A stretch of DNA of 64,000 nucleotides, taken from the NCBI GenBank assembly GCA_002786025.1, contig NHNW01000042.1, positions 310,001-374,000 on the forward strand. Reading direction: 5' to 3'. How positions within the stretch are numbered: position 1 is the stretch's first letter; the number at the start of each line of letters is the position of its first letter. This DNA is from Zasmidium citrigriseum (lineage: Eukaryota > Ascomycota > Dothideomycetes > Mycosphaerellales > Mycosphaerellaceae). Below are positions 46,076-57,944 of the stretch, piece after piece. The notes under the pieces are model-generated. The model saw only the letters and a program-made list of their open reading frames with translations. It searched no databases and had not been told where the DNA came from. Made by a program: the position numbers and the translations under genes.

Positions 46076-46910
46076 GCCGCGGCCGCGCAGCCTCGTGGGC
46101 GTGATTGCGGCGCGGTTGAGAACTATGGTCGCCAGTTTGTCTGGTTGGGCCCGTCACTAGCCCATGTGATCACACCACCCAATTCACAACTCTTGTCTGG
46201 TGCACCTGCTCGGTGGCTGCTGAAGTGGTGGCCGTAGGTCCGCGGGCAGGAGACAATATGCCAAGACCCGCAGAATCAGGTGAAGTGATGGTTTTCCTAC
46301 GCGTAATTTCTCCTTCAGATAGCTCTTGGATGGTTCTCCGCGCTCCTCGAGGGGCGGTTGTGGTGATGTTGGCGTGTCTGTGGCCGGGCGGTCACTGACT
46401 AATCAGCGCGGTGTCAGGCGCGGTTTTCGAGGCGTCTGCTGGGTTCGGCGCGGGCAAGTTGCGAGTCGACGGAATCTGTGAGATGATGCGACAGCGGTGA
46501 TGGGGGTGAATGGCGGAGGCAGAGGGCGTGGAGGGCGCTGCGGGCGCTGGACGTCCACACCCCTTTGCTTTGGCGGAGTCTCAACTGCGGGAGCTGAGCT
46601 GACCACGGCCCAGAAAGTCGTGGTACAGTGTCCTCGTCGCCGTTGATGGACTTCCAGGTCGCTGTTCAGTGATTGTTTGATTATTGTGGTAGGCGAGGGG
46701 GCATGTGCAGTCTTTACAGCTACCGTGAAATGGGCAGATAGTGGTGGTGGCGGTGGTTGGGCATCGACTGAATCACGTTGCCCGCTGCCTTTCTCGCTAC
46801 CACGCATTCTGCCCGCGACGCTGACTGCGCACCTGCCGGCGTCACTTCACCAGAACATCCACCACATCTCTTCCGCACGCTCATATCACCCATTGGAGAC
46901 AGCAGCAGCC
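46076..46910. promoter_or_regulatory. Divergent promoter region of sas3 and the MWFE subunit gene
   Basis: 835 bases between two genes pointing apart; no gene inside. It should hold both promoters and leaders; no specific site is claimed. Confidence 0.5.
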
Positions 46911-47392
46911 ATGTAAGGAAATTGATTCAAATGCTATTCAAAAATTCACTGACTGACATATCTTCGACAGGGGTGTCCCGTTCGAAGCCCTCCTCCCCTA
47001 CGCAATCTGCGTCGCCGTACGACCACCCCATCGCGCACTCTTCTCGCATACACTGACCGGACATCCGTAGTTCTTCGGCGTCACAGGTGCAGGACTCTCC
47101 AAAATCAGACACATGCAGAACGGCGGCAAGCGAGCGAGGCATTCGGTGGACCAGTGGGATAGACAGAGTATGCGAAGGATGGCAAGCAGCGCACTATGGA
47201 CATTCCGGCTGACAGGAGTCTTTCCAGTGATGGACCGCGACCGACGGCTCACAGGCTTTTTGAGAGGACAGACAGACCAAGTCAGAGCGCCGGCAGGCTT
47301 TGAGCTCAGCAACCCATGGAGAGTGAGTATGGGAATGGTGCTGTGAATGGCAGGTGCTTACTACTTCACAGGTCGAGAGAGGCATCTCATAA
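46911..47392 (+). CDS. Complex I MWFE subunit (NDUFA1-like)
   Basis: Small single-helix subunit of mitochondrial NADH:ubiquinone oxidoreductase, needed for assembly of the membrane arm. Exons 46911-46912, 46971-47016, 47071-47167, 47228-47322, 47372-47392; 86 residues. The start codon is split: AT at the end of exon 1, G at the start of exon 2, around an intron GTAAGG...GACAG with a CTGAC branch. No other Met could start the protein. The product opens GVPFEALLPYAICVAFFG (membrane helix), then GLSKIRHMQNGGKRARH, DQWDRQMMDRDRRLTG and a C-terminal GFELSNPWRVE, all typical of the ascomycete subunit. Five exons for 86 residues is exon-dense. It converges with the aminotransferase gene, stops only 72 bases apart. 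Confidence 0.92.
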
Positions 47393-47464
47393 ACGATACA
47401 CCACATCCGGAGCTTCACATGTATACCACGAAACGAAAGGCTTGAATGTTCATTTGTTCTTCAT

Positions 47465-48787
47465 CTATCTGACCGGCAAGCTTGTCAATCCCTCGACAGT
47501 CCGGAACACCCTCTTCATTCCCTCCCGCAGTGTCTGCTCATCCTGAGCAAACATGATGCGGAACCAACCTGGCTCCTCACATCGCAGCATACCGCCCGGA
47601 ATGATCACAACTTTCTTCTGCACGAAAGTTTCGAACAACTTCATCTCCGTTGCAAAATCCTCTTTGCCCATCGCTTTCAGATACCGGCTGAAGTCTGCCC
47701 ACAGGAAGAAGCCGGCATACGCACCCTCATACCATCCCACCCCCTTCTCCTTCAACAGTTCTTTCGTCAGGTCAGTTCTGCTCTTCAACGTCTTCTTCGA
47801 TTCTTCAAAGAACCCCTCCAACCACTCCTCATCCTCCAAGATCTCCGTCGCCACCATCCCATCCACCACCCCGCTCCACGCAAATATCGAAATGGCACTC
47901 ATCGCCTGCCAAAGCTCCTGATTGACAGTGTACAGTGCCCCGACTCTCAACCCACCAGCCGCGAAATCCTTCGACATCCCATACATGACATGCACATAAT
48001 CCGGCGCAATATACTCCCTACAATCAAAACTCACCACACTCGTAAACTCCGGTCCCACGTCCTCCTCATAAACACTCACAGCATAAATCTCATCAGCAAT
48101 GATATGCAACCCATACTTCCCCGCAAGCTTCATCAACGCCACAATCGTCTCTTTCGGATAACACCTCCCCAATGGATTATGCGGATTACACAGCAAAAGC
48201 GCCCTCACCGTCGTTCCCTCCTCCTGCGCACCCAGCAAGGCCTTCTCATAAAACTCCACACACTCCGGCGCGAACTGATCCACACCCTTGGTAAAACTCG
48301 CCCACACAGGCTTCACCTCCGCTCTGGTCCCGAAATCCTCAGGAAAAGACTGGTAAATTGGCCTCCCCATCAGGAGACCGTCACCCGGGTTAAAGAGACA
48401 GAAACCCAGCATTTCGCAAGTGGGACCAACTCCATTCGCCACCAGCAACTGTTTCTCCCCAATAGTCCTATGCGGACGAAAATACTTATTCATATGCCTC
48501 GCCAATGCCGTCCTCAGGCGTTTCGTCGACCAAGGCCCTTCGCCGTAACCTACTTGCGTTGGTGTCAAGGTTCTTAATGCGGCGGTCTTGTTGATGCGAG
48601 AGGTGAGGAGCGGGGCGAGGGCGTAGTTCTCGGCGGGAGCGAGGTTGACCATTCCGTTGGGGTTTGTGATGGGGTCGTAGAGGTCGGTCATTATTTGGGA
48701 GAAGAGGGGGCGCATTGTTGATGTTGGGCCGGTGGCGAGGGCGTGGCCTCGCGGGGAGAGGGTTGTGGGTTTGGGGTTGGAGACCAT
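47465..48787 (-). CDS. PLP-dependent aminotransferase, ACC-synthase-like
   Basis: Fold-type I class I/II PLP enzyme, 440 residues, intronless. I chose the ATG at 48787 (context ACAACAATGG, then VSNPKPTTLSPRG) over an upstream in-frame ATG at 48940 because the extra 51 residues look like untranslated leader. Family marks: NLAPAENYAL, GYGEGPWSTKRLRTAL, VANGVGPTCEMLGF, CNPHNPLGR (substrate carboxylate site), ADEIYAVSVYE, and the PLP lysine in YGMSKDFAAGGLRVG. The C-terminal Arg region is GGMLRCEEPGWFRIMFA. Fungal relatives include ACC synthase-like and GliI-like C-S lyases as well as plain aminotransferases, so the reaction is open. No biosynthetic cluster surrounds it. Confidence 0.85.
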   Translation of the reverse strand: MVSNPKPTTLSPRGHALATGPTSTMRPLFSQIMTDLYDPITNPNGMVNLAPAENYALAPLLTSRINKTAALRTLTPTQVGYGEGPWSTKRLRTALARHMNKYFRPHRTIGEKQLLVANGVGPTCEMLGFCLFNPGDGLLMGRPIYQSFPEDFGTRAEVKPVWASFTKGVDQFAPECVEFYEKALLGAQEEGTTVRALLLCNPHNPLGRCYPKETIVALMKLAGKYGLHIIADEIYAVSVYEEDVGPEFTSVVSFDCREYIAPDYVHVMYGMSKDFAAGGLRVGALYTVNQELWQAMSAISIFAWSGVVDGMVATEILEDEEWLEGFFEESKKTLKSRTDLTKELLKEKGVGWYEGAYAGFFLWADFSRYLKAMGKEDFATEMKLFETFVQKKVVIIPGGMLRCEEPGWFRIMFAQDEQTLREGMKRVFRTVEGLTSLPVR

Positions 48788-49300
48788 TGTTGTTGTGAAT
48801 GGAGGGGAGTTGGGTGGATTTGAGGGAGAGTGAGGATGAGGTTGGATATAGCTGGATAGAAGGGGCGCTTCTGTATGTCTAGAGAAAAGACGATAGGGAT
48901 TGCGGCTGAAATGTAATGTGGATAGCTCCTTGTGTGACACGAAACATCAAGACAAGAAACCATCCCGCCAGCCAGACAGCTCTTCATATCTACCAGTCAA
49001 TCAGTTTCGGACCCGGACCTTCGCCCAGATCCTCTCGCACACAGCTCCCAGAAAGGCTGTCGGAGCACTTGGCACTTCCTTCGCCGTTCATCGTCATACA
49101 AGAGCTGCTGGACATGGTCTCGCAAGGATCATGCTGTTTATTGTTCCTGCGAGCTTTGAAATCTAAGCTCGGTAGACGGGGTTTCGTTACGATGCGTGTG
49201 TTGTCGGATGTGCGAATCGCCGTTTGTTGTTTCTGGAGCATAGGGCTGGAGCGGATGTGGATGGAGCTGTGTCAGCAGGACGATGGATTAGGAAGCTATG
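48788..49300. other. Spacer, no gene seen
   Basis: 513 bases between the aminotransferase start and the GDSL gene stop, both on the minus strand; promoter and 3' UTR expected. Confidence 0.5.
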
Positions 49301-50545
49301 CTATGCAAAGCTGGAGGAAGGCATTGAAACATCCCTACTCTTGAGTCGCCAACATAATGAAAGTCCCCGAGAGATCCAACGACCATTCCACCAACCAGTC
49401 CATCGCGGTCGATAACCAGACCAATACTCCATCCACCGACTGCCTCCTTTGACTGCATCCATAAACGTCCGCGCCACGATCCGCTCGACTTGTTCGCTGG
49501 GATGGACTTCGTCCCACCACATATAACTATCAGGACTCTCCAGCGGAATACAAGTCGCATTACTGCATTGATTGATATACGTCGTGACGTTTAGCGGAGC
49601 AGTACCGTTGAGATATTGCGAGGAGTGGGTGTAGATGTCCGTTAACTACAACCTCATTAGCTTCCCTATCTCTCGAGAAGTGAGTGAGTACGCCTCACCA
49701 GCCCATGGGTGTCGAGAACAGCGATCTCGACCCCCCTCAACTCCTTCACCATCCCCCTCGCCTGCAACCCAAAAATCCTATTCACACTCACCACCATCTG
49801 CCTCATCCTAAAACTCACCCTCGTCAAATTCGCCGGCTTGTCATGCCAATACTGCGTCTCCCTCAAGCCCCCTTTGCCCGGGAGAGCATACTGCGGCGCG
49901 AGTTCCAGCGGCACGACATTCAAAAGAACAAACCTCCTCGCACCGCGTTCGTGCAAGCGTCGAATCTGCTCAAACACGCAATCGACATAGTCGACGAGCG
50001 TTTTGTTCGGGAGTTGGGAGTCTGTGATCAAGGCGTCGGGACCGAGGTCGTTGGTGCCGATCCAGATGGCGAAGATGGCTTTGGAGAGGGTGATGTTGAG
50101 ATGGGGGAGTTCTGCGAGGAATTTAGGGACTTGGTATTCGGCGACGGAGGGGATGAGGATGTTCGGGTAATCCTGTCCGAGCCATTTGGGCGTTATGGTG
50201 TTGCTGCAGACTGCGCCGGCGACGGCGTAGTTGTGAACGCGGATGGAGGGGTGGTATTGTTGGACGTAGCGGGGCCAGACGCGGCCGCCGTCGGAGGCGT
50301 GGTAGTTCTGGGGTTGTTAGAGGTTGTGTTAAGGTGGGTTTGGGGGCTACACGGACTATTGGGTTCGCATAGCCAACTGGTGGGTATGAGCCGTTGTGGG
50401 AGAAGACGTAGCTGAGCCGGGAGTCATCTGTGTAGCTGTCGCCGAATGTGACGAGGTCTGTGAAGTCTTTTCACACCCATCGATTTGATCGAGAGGCTAG
50501 AACTGTCTGCAACGAGGTCGCGAAGAAAAGATACTGCAAGATCAT
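49301..50545 (-). CDS. GDSL/SGNH esterase (CE16-like) with an in-frame TGA after the signal peptide
   Basis: Probable secreted carbohydrate acetyl-esterase. Exons (minus) 50545-50357, 50307-49699, 49645-49301, 381 codons. A signal-like start MILQYLFFATSLQTVLAS is followed by TGA at 50473-50471, then the frame goes on with the nucleophile block LVTFGDSYTDDS, so the stop lies between leader and enzyme. Further blocks: ASDGGRVWPRYV, NYAVAGAVCS, IWIGTNDLG (block III) and WWDEVHPSEQ (catalytic Asp and His). All catalytic blocks are intact. No ATG lies between the TGA and the GDS motif. I found no splice pair in phase that removes the TGA, so this is either a recent null allele, readthrough, a sequence error, or an unrecognised first exon. 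Confidence 0.7.
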
Positions 50546-51882
50546 GGTGCTGCGTTCTGCGAGTGAGTCTCGTTCACATATTCACCTTGGGCATCTCGGG
50601 AACATGTCTTCTCCAAAGCCTTACATCTTTATGTCGCTCTATGCGGGGTCTCCATGCCCCAGTAGATCAATGAGTCTCTGAGAGATCCTATGATCGGCTC
50701 CACCTTCGTGTTGCAGGAGAACGTAGCTCATTCAGGTAGGAAGGCCCGTAACATGCATAGAGGGGTAAAGTCGTACAGCCTGGGCATCGATGCGGCGATT
50801 CTCCTTCCGGAACATTCGTTTGCAAGCATGGCCCGGTAGAGACCATCGAACATACACATGTCGTGCCATTGCTTCGGATTCAGGGTTCCCGAAATTCTTT
50901 CTGTAATTCAACATGGTTCGTGGATCTTGCTTCGATATGTCGACATGAGCAGTTCGATGTTTGGTACTCCTGCGGTCTCCAATGCATGTATCGTTCGTCG
51001 ATCTCGGAGTGCTGCGCCTTTGATGCTGGTGCTCCGTGGCAGATGCGCTGACATGACCGCAAGTACTTCATGCCTCCAAAGTCTTGATGGTATGTCAAGC
51101 CATCCGTCAATTCTGATGTTGTGAACGCTTCGAGTAGTCAATCCTAGGGGCCTCCCATGGCATCGTAACTGTCGTTTGCCACTCTCCCGACCATTCTGGA
51201 CCAGAAGTGAGGTCTAATTTCGAAATCTCTTCGACCACTGTAGGACCAAGTTCGGAGATATTCGTTCACGTGCTGATGTTGGTTTCCGCCGCTGACGAAG
51301 AGATTGCGCGACGGTTGAAAGGCTGTCGCGACACGACACGACGGAAGTGGCAGTTGGAGGATCGCGTGCAGCTGAAAAGGGGCATTATGGAGTGGTGGGG
51401 GCTGGTATTAGGGGTAGTTGGGCAGGCGAGTCAGCCAATCTCGTGGCGGCGCTGTGCGGCTCCGGCAGCGTCAAGCGGCTGGCGACGAAAAGGTGAGATC
51501 CCCTATCGCTGCCGAGCGTTGACGAAGGAAAAAGGCGGCGTGTCCCTCGAGCTGCCTGTGCGCATTATCATCCCCATCAATTGCTATTGACGACTGCAGG
51601 CGCATTGCAGAAGTATCGCTGTGAAAGAGGGCGGATTGGCAGCAGCGACACCCCCGGCACCAATCATCTCCCCCTGCCTGAATCGCCCTGCGCCCATCGC
51701 TCAGATCCACCTCCGATCCGCCTGCGCCGCGCAATTGGCCGCTCTTTTTCTGGTTCCCACGGCCACTTGCTCCCTCTACGCCGTGGGTGCGAAGGGGACG
51801 CAGAAAATACCTCCCGCTCTTCACCTACACGCGACGTCCTCCCAAACATGCCCAGCACCCGTGTTGTGAGGCTTACATTCCC
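50546..51882. other. 1.3 kb spacer, no gene seen
   Basis: Upstream of both the GDSL gene (minus) and the Uds1 gene (plus). Short mixed ORFs only; 51,550-51,880 is pyrimidine-rich and suits the Uds1 leader. Confidence 0.5.
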
Positions 51883-54757
51883 ATGCCAAGAGCGGCTGTG
51901 AGAGTGCAGGGAGCGCGAGACCAGACCCAGTGGACCCTCCACGAGCGCGAGCAGCAGCAGAACTACACCCACCAGGAGCTGCCGCCCGCCTACACCGACG
52001 TCGACATGCAGAACCATGGCCATTACTACCAAGACCACGATCCCGCGCCCAGCTACGAGAGCTACGACGGAAGCGGCTATGGCAGCCCCGGGAGTAGCAG
52101 AACCAGCTCAGTCCAGTACGCCCAGTACAACAATAAGCCAGCGCCTGCTCAGGTGAATGGCCACTACAACGAGTTCGACTTTCGACAGTCCTTCAACGAC
52201 CAGCAGCGAGCGCGTAATGCGAATCAACCCCTTACCAATGGCGGCCACTTCGACGACTTCAAGTTTCATCCTTCGGCTGACGATCAGGTTGCCAGCCACC
52301 ATATCAGTCTCAACACCAACCTGCGCGACCCCGGACAAGATGTTGTTGGCCGGCATTTGCTATATGAGACCGCCCTTCTGGACACGCAATCTTACGAGAT
52401 CCTGGACATCAACGAGGTGGATGAGCTGAAGAAAGAGCATGTGCGCTTGAACCAGAGGATAGATGCTGCGAATAGAAAGCTTGCGCTTGAGAGCAAAGTC
52501 AAGGATGCTGCGCAGAACCTACAGAGACTATACTCTTCGGGAAAGAAGGATGGCCGTCCTGACACACCCCAAAGCCCGGACAGTCCGCGCAAAGGCAGAA
52601 ACAGTCTGCTGGGGAATCGAGGAAGGACAAGCAGTGGCGCGCAAACCTTACACCAGGCGGAAGATGAGTTGGCGCAGAGCATCAAGAAGGTGGACGACTT
52701 GAACGAGCAGATCAAGACCCTCTTGGACAGGAGACAGACAGTGGAGAGGAGATTGCTGCGACACACGGCTGCTGTCCTGGCTGAGCAAGCCAACCAACCT
52801 CCCGAACTACGAACAGACGCGCTCACGAGCAATCGCCAAGCGTACGATCGTGATGAGTTACATTTGCCCGGGCCTGACGAATTCGATGGCATCCGAGATA
52901 TCCTCCGCGGTGGTGCAGCTCCTTCGAGCAAACAAGATCTGGAAAAGATCAAGAACGAACACGAAGAGCAAATTGTCCAAATGCAAGGCAGGCTGGAGCA
53001 TCTCAACTCGCAGCTTCGAGGAGTCATCACGGAAGCAAGTCAAAGCAGAAGCATTTCACCTGCACCATCACAATCACTGAACCCGAGGGAACGTCTAGAC
53101 AGCACAGTGTCAATCATTGAAAGCAATATGCGTGCTTTGGAGCATGAACGAGCATCTGCCGTGGATCAGAACGCCATCGAAGACCAACTTGAAGTGTTGA
53201 ATTCTCAGCTACATCGGACATTGCAAATCTCAGAAGCCACCGAGCCGCTCAAAGACCTCCGCGAACCACCCCAATCGAATGGACAAGGCTATCAGGGCCA
53301 ACTACAGTATCTGGAACAGAGTCTCTCGACGATCGAGAAGGTTCTTCGACACCACAACGATCAGCTACAAAGCGTCAAGGATGCCAACAGCACTGCGTCC
53401 CGAGAGGTGGAGGATGCAATGTCAAAAGGAGAAACGCACGCCAAGAAGGCAGCCGAATACGAGACTGTACTCGCAGGGCTATGGGACATCCTTTCCTCAG
53501 AGCCTAGCGGGCTTACTCCACGTGGTAGCATCGACGGGAACTCGCGAGGCGACCGTTCTCCATTGAGTCCCCTCAAAGAAGACTTCTCTCTGCAGGCCTT
53601 CAGCTCGCGTGTCCAGCATCTCTATGATGTCGCGAATGGCGCAAGAGAGCAACAGGATATTCTCCGGCGGCAGATTCAACAGCAGCGTGATCTGAATGGC
53701 AAGTCTGATATGGAGAAGGACGCCCAGGTCGCCGAAATTCAAACTCGATACGACAAGCTTCAGGTGTCATACGATGCGACTCAGCAGGACCTTGCCAAGG
53801 CGATGGCAGATCACGAGGAGGCGCAACGTGAGGCGACCGCGAGCCGCAACGAGATGGCCAACGTCATGAGCGAGCTGGAGCAGTTCAAGCAAACTGTTGA
53901 TGAGACCCAGGCACGGCAGAAGGAGGTTGATTCTCGACATGCCCAAATCTCAGCTGACAAGGAAGCTGCCGAACAACGACACGCCGAGATTCAGAAACAA
54001 CTCGAGGACCAGGAATCCGAGGTTGTTCGTCTGATGACCGAGCTTACCATTGCAAGAGCAGATCTTGAAGCGGCACACGGAACGCGATCCGAACGGCAAA
54101 AGGAAGCCGGCATGCAAGTCGAGGAGATTGAGGCCATTCAAAAGCTCAAAGATCAAGAGATTGAAGACTTGAAGAAGTCACAAGAGCAACGAACCAAACT
54201 GCTCGAACAAGAACTGCAAGACATGACGAATGAATTCCAGGAGATGACACGAGAGAGTTTAGAGTTGGAAAAGGAACGCGGCCAATTAGATGGCTTAATT
54301 GATGGATTGAGAGATCGCTGCGATCAACTGGAAGCGCAGCTTAATGATGAGAAGATCAAATGGATGGGCATCAAGAGCCCAGGTGGAGCTCAAGATGGCG
54401 GCCCGAGGGAGACGACGAGTGTGATGGTTTTGAGACAGGAGTTCAAGAAGATGATGCGAGAGGCACGAGCGGAGGGTGTGCGGTTGCTGAGGGTAAGTAG
54501 GGTACAACACACTGATACTCAAGACACTGACAAGACTTCACCAGACCGAACAAGAAGAGCGCCGAAAACTCGAATCCGACCTCCGCAAAATGCGACAAGA
54601 AAACGGACCCATGGGCCGTCACAATCGCCAACAACAACTAACCGCCCCCGGCAACAACAGCACACACAACCGTCTCGGGTCCTCGTCCGCAGCGCCCACC
54701 ACGAACGGCGACACGCTGAGTCCCGCCAGCGCCGCACAAGCCCCCGTCGTGGGTTGA
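51883..54757 (+). CDS. Uds1 (up-regulated during septation) coiled-coil protein
   Basis: Long cytoskeletal or septum-associated coiled-coil protein. Exons 51883-54492 and 54545-54757; 940 residues. I chose the ATG at 51883 (CCCATGCCA); the frame is open further upstream but looks like leader. The N-terminus is low complexity with a PPAY motif and Tyr/Gly/Ser runs. The Uds1 domain begins about residue 155 with GRHLLYETALLDTQSYEILD and continues ELKKEHVRLNQRIDAANRKL. From about 290 to 850 heptad-rich helices predominate (RQKEVDSRHAQISADKEAAE, KSQEQRTKLLEQELQDMTNE). Splicing at 54493 (GTAAGT) swaps a basic run-on for TEQEERRKLESDLRKMRQEN and a Ser/Ala tail ending APVVG. The family is tied to septation in fungi. 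Confidence 0.85.
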
Positions 54758-56440
54758 CAATCACCGATCAGCCCTTTAGATCCCGCGTTTATCAAGATTC
54801 ACGTTTTTGACGTCTTTGCTCAGTCTTTTCTGTATTCTTAAACTGACTTACTGCACTGCTCGTGGACCCTCCCGGCGGTTGTATTGTTTAGCAGAGTTCG
54901 TCTTTTTGCGAGGGCTCTAGAGGGTTGTTTGTTTCGATTCTTGTGCATATATCTATCTGGGGACGATGAGGAGATGGTGATTTGTGGTGAGAAAGTGTGT
55001 GAGTCCGATTTCGATTCTTCCGTTTAGCGTTGCATGTGCATTCTTTCGGAGCAACAGCGTTCTGTTTGTCTGTTGTTATTCGGCGGCACGGCACGGCGAA
55101 GGATACCACTCTGGCGTTTGGTTTGGGGACTCGCCTTCACAGGCTCTGGGTATGGGTGGGAGGTCGTCTGGATATTTACATGCATGAAGACGTCTCGGCT
55201 TTTTTCTTGTGCGACACGGAGATGTAGATGAGTCAATGGAACAATGGATGATTCGAGCCGTTCGAGAGATCGGGTCATACTCCTACCATCTTCGCATGTG
55301 CTGGTGGTGAGTGAGTGAATGAATGAATGGTAGGTCGATTTAGAGTAGGCGCTAGCGCTACAAGGGTAATGCCGATCCTGCAAGGTACGCTTGGCTGGAA
55401 GGTGCGGAGGTGGATCCTGCCCCAGCCCAAAGTACAGGATGTTAATTTCTTATTTGCACAACACCATCGTTCCTTGTGCTTCAGACCGCAACTTGAGACT
55501 CCATCACGAATGAGGTACCTCCATGGACTCGAGGCCGTGAGTAGTCTGCCCTTCGGACTTGATGCAGAGAATGAGTGATCAGGAGAATCGAGCTCCACGA
55601 CCTTCATTCGCCGCCACCAGTCTTCAATTTTGATATCTGGCCTGGAGCGACCGCACAGGCAGTCGGTGGCTTTCATATGAGCGAAAAGATCCCGGAGGCA
55701 TCTTGAAAACGACTGGAAGCGCTGGGCGCGAATATTCTCGAGCTGAATGGCAGCATGGACTGTGGATTCTCCTCCTCGAATTCCATCATGCCAGCGAAGC
55801 CTGCTGCTTAGACACCCAAAGAGATTCCGATATGACAGGCCTGGAAATCAACGTGTTGTTGAATCCTCAGAATCCATACCGAGGATAAGAAGCCAGCACC
55901 GGCGCTGCGATTCTCGCGCCTGCCCGCAGCTTTCAGGCACATCCCCGTATAGAACACTTTGCGACTGGACAACACAACAGATGTTACCTAAAGATTCGCC
56001 GCTCCAGCATGAATACCTTCCTCTGCTGGCTAGAGTCGACACCGAAAGAGTTCAGCTCTACGTACGCCAGCGTTACATCTGGAAGCGCCCAAAAGAATAC
56101 CGATCTTCAAAGGCAAGTATCTTCACCACACCCACGTCAGCGCCTTAAGCTTAAAGCGCCTCTACCAATCAACGGCTATCCCCAACGGCAGGAGGCTTGA
56201 TCTCCGCAACGCAGAAGACGCCAGCCGCGGTTCGGTATGGATTTAAGCTTCCTTCTTCGGTCTTGTTTGTGAGCTTGTCGGAGCTTACCGTTCTTTTCGC
56301 AAAGCCAATGCTACGTTGACGACGCCTTAGGGACGACGCATACGACTTTTTCCTAAGTGATTTATTGCCTCGACATAGTAAGCGTGCCTACCGCGGCTTT
56401 TACCGGCTCCCGGCTTCACCGCTAAATTTACTAGTAAACA
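54758..56440. other. 1.7 kb spacer up to the RIP boundary
   Basis: No supported gene. Short ORFs at 55,747-56,200 have no motif. CpA and TpG are still normal here; they vanish after 56,440. Confidence 0.5.
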
Positions 56441-56559
56441 TAGGATTTAGTAAATAGATCTTACTTCTATTAATAATATATTACTACTATCGTCCTTATA
56501 CTACCCCTAATATTACCTCTCCGCCCCCTATAATAACTCTACTACCTAAGTACGCCTAG

Positions 56560-57500
56560 CCGCCTCGAAACTAGGTACTACTAGACTAGATTACTCGTAT
56601 TAGAGAGCTATAGCTTAAAGGATACTCTAACTAAGAGGTCTTAAAAAAGACTAGTATTAGTAGACGCTATATCGATAATCTAAAGACTAATATTACGTTA
56701 TTTAGTAAGCCCTATACGAGATAGGCGAGGAAAGGGCCTAACTCTACTTTAACGTAAGAGTAAGAGAAGTTTACTATATTATTTATTAAGGATAGGCCTA
56801 CTACCTTACGAGCTAAGATTATCTAGTTTATTTTCGATAAGTTTAATATCCCCTACTCCGAGTTATTCGTTAGTAAGCTTATTAAGAAGTATTAGTTCTT
56901 ATAGAAGAAAGCTATATAAAAGGTACTAGAGGCTAGTTAAGAGCTACGAAATAACTAGAAGGAGTTATAAAGGGGTATACCCTTAACGAGATTATATTAC
57001 GTTAATAAGAGTATATCTAACGAGCGTACTAGATATAGGAAATATAGGTACTTAAAGATTAGTATACTATACTACGATCTAGGTAATATAAAGAGGTCGA
57101 AGAGATAGTTACTACTACTAGCTATTATTTATAATAGATATCTACCTAACCCTTTAATTATCTAAGGGGGGGTTAAAGATAGAGACTTTAAAGACTAGCT
57201 AGAGTTCTTCGTATTACTAAGGTTAGCTAGGAGTATATTCTTAGTTATAGATAATACCTCTATCTATAGAGGCGAGTAAGTAGAGGTATTATATAAGAGG
57301 TTTAATATTATCTTATAATACCTACCTCTATATTCCCCTAACTTTAACCTAATCGAGCTATCCTTTAGTACTCTAAAGGTATAGATTAGAAGGAATATTC
57401 GTAAGGCGGAGGTATTTAAGACCTTTAGATACTTCCTTTAGTACGCTATTATAGAAGTAGATACCGCTAGGTATACCTCTACTTAGTTCTATACGTATAG
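56560..57500 (+). mobile_element. RIP-killed Tc1/mariner (IS630 type) transposase
   Basis: In one plus-strand frame: VNKSISNERTRYRK at 57001 (first catalytic Asp now Asn, AAT at 57004), FLVIDNTSIYRGE with the second Asp at 57250-57252, and YLPLYSPNFNLIELSFSTLK with the Glu at 57355-57357. The spacing of 34 residues between the last two gives DD34E. Stops are all TAA/TAG at former Gln/Trp positions. The usual product cuts and pastes its own element; this copy is dead. Terminal inverted repeats were not identified, so the ends are approximate. Confidence 0.75.
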
Positions 57501-57944
57501 GTATATATATAGATAATAGAGACTTTTAAGATACTACTCTTCCTTTATAAGCGGGAAACTAATCGCCCTTAACGTCTTAGAAGTTAATTCGAGTACTAAA
57601 AAAGGGCTCTATTTTACGCTAAGAGCGATTATCTACCTAGAAGCTACGATTCGAAAGTATCTAGTAAGTATAGTATTAATATATTAATAGGCGGCTTTCC
57701 TTTAAACTTACTTAGAGGAGTAAATCTATACTAACTTCTATATAACCTTCTACCCCTACCTCTCTAATAATATTACTACTACGTTATTTATTTCTATAAA
57801 TTAATTTTAGATAGATAGTATATATATATATAAAGCTCCGCCTATAATATAAAGAAATTCTAACCGTTATAGGTAGTATAAGAATTATCTAAATTATAAT
57901 AGCCTATTATACCTATAACGCTAGCTAGCTTTAAGGAAATATTC

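Noticed and set aside
46677..46916. 79-codon ORF in the sas3/MWFE promoter region
   Set aside because: Ends at the split start codon region of the MWFE gene and has no motif.
48788..48940. Upstream in-frame start of the aminotransferase
   Set aside because: The extra 51 residues are Pro/His/Ser-rich leader-like sequence, and the ATG at 48787 has the better context and fits the family length.
54493..54810. Unspliced C-terminus of the Uds1 frame (basic Arg/Thr-rich run)
   Set aside because: A good GTAAGT..CAG intron switches to a helix-forming TEQEERRKLE tail that continues the coiled coil, so the run-on is an intron-retention artefact.
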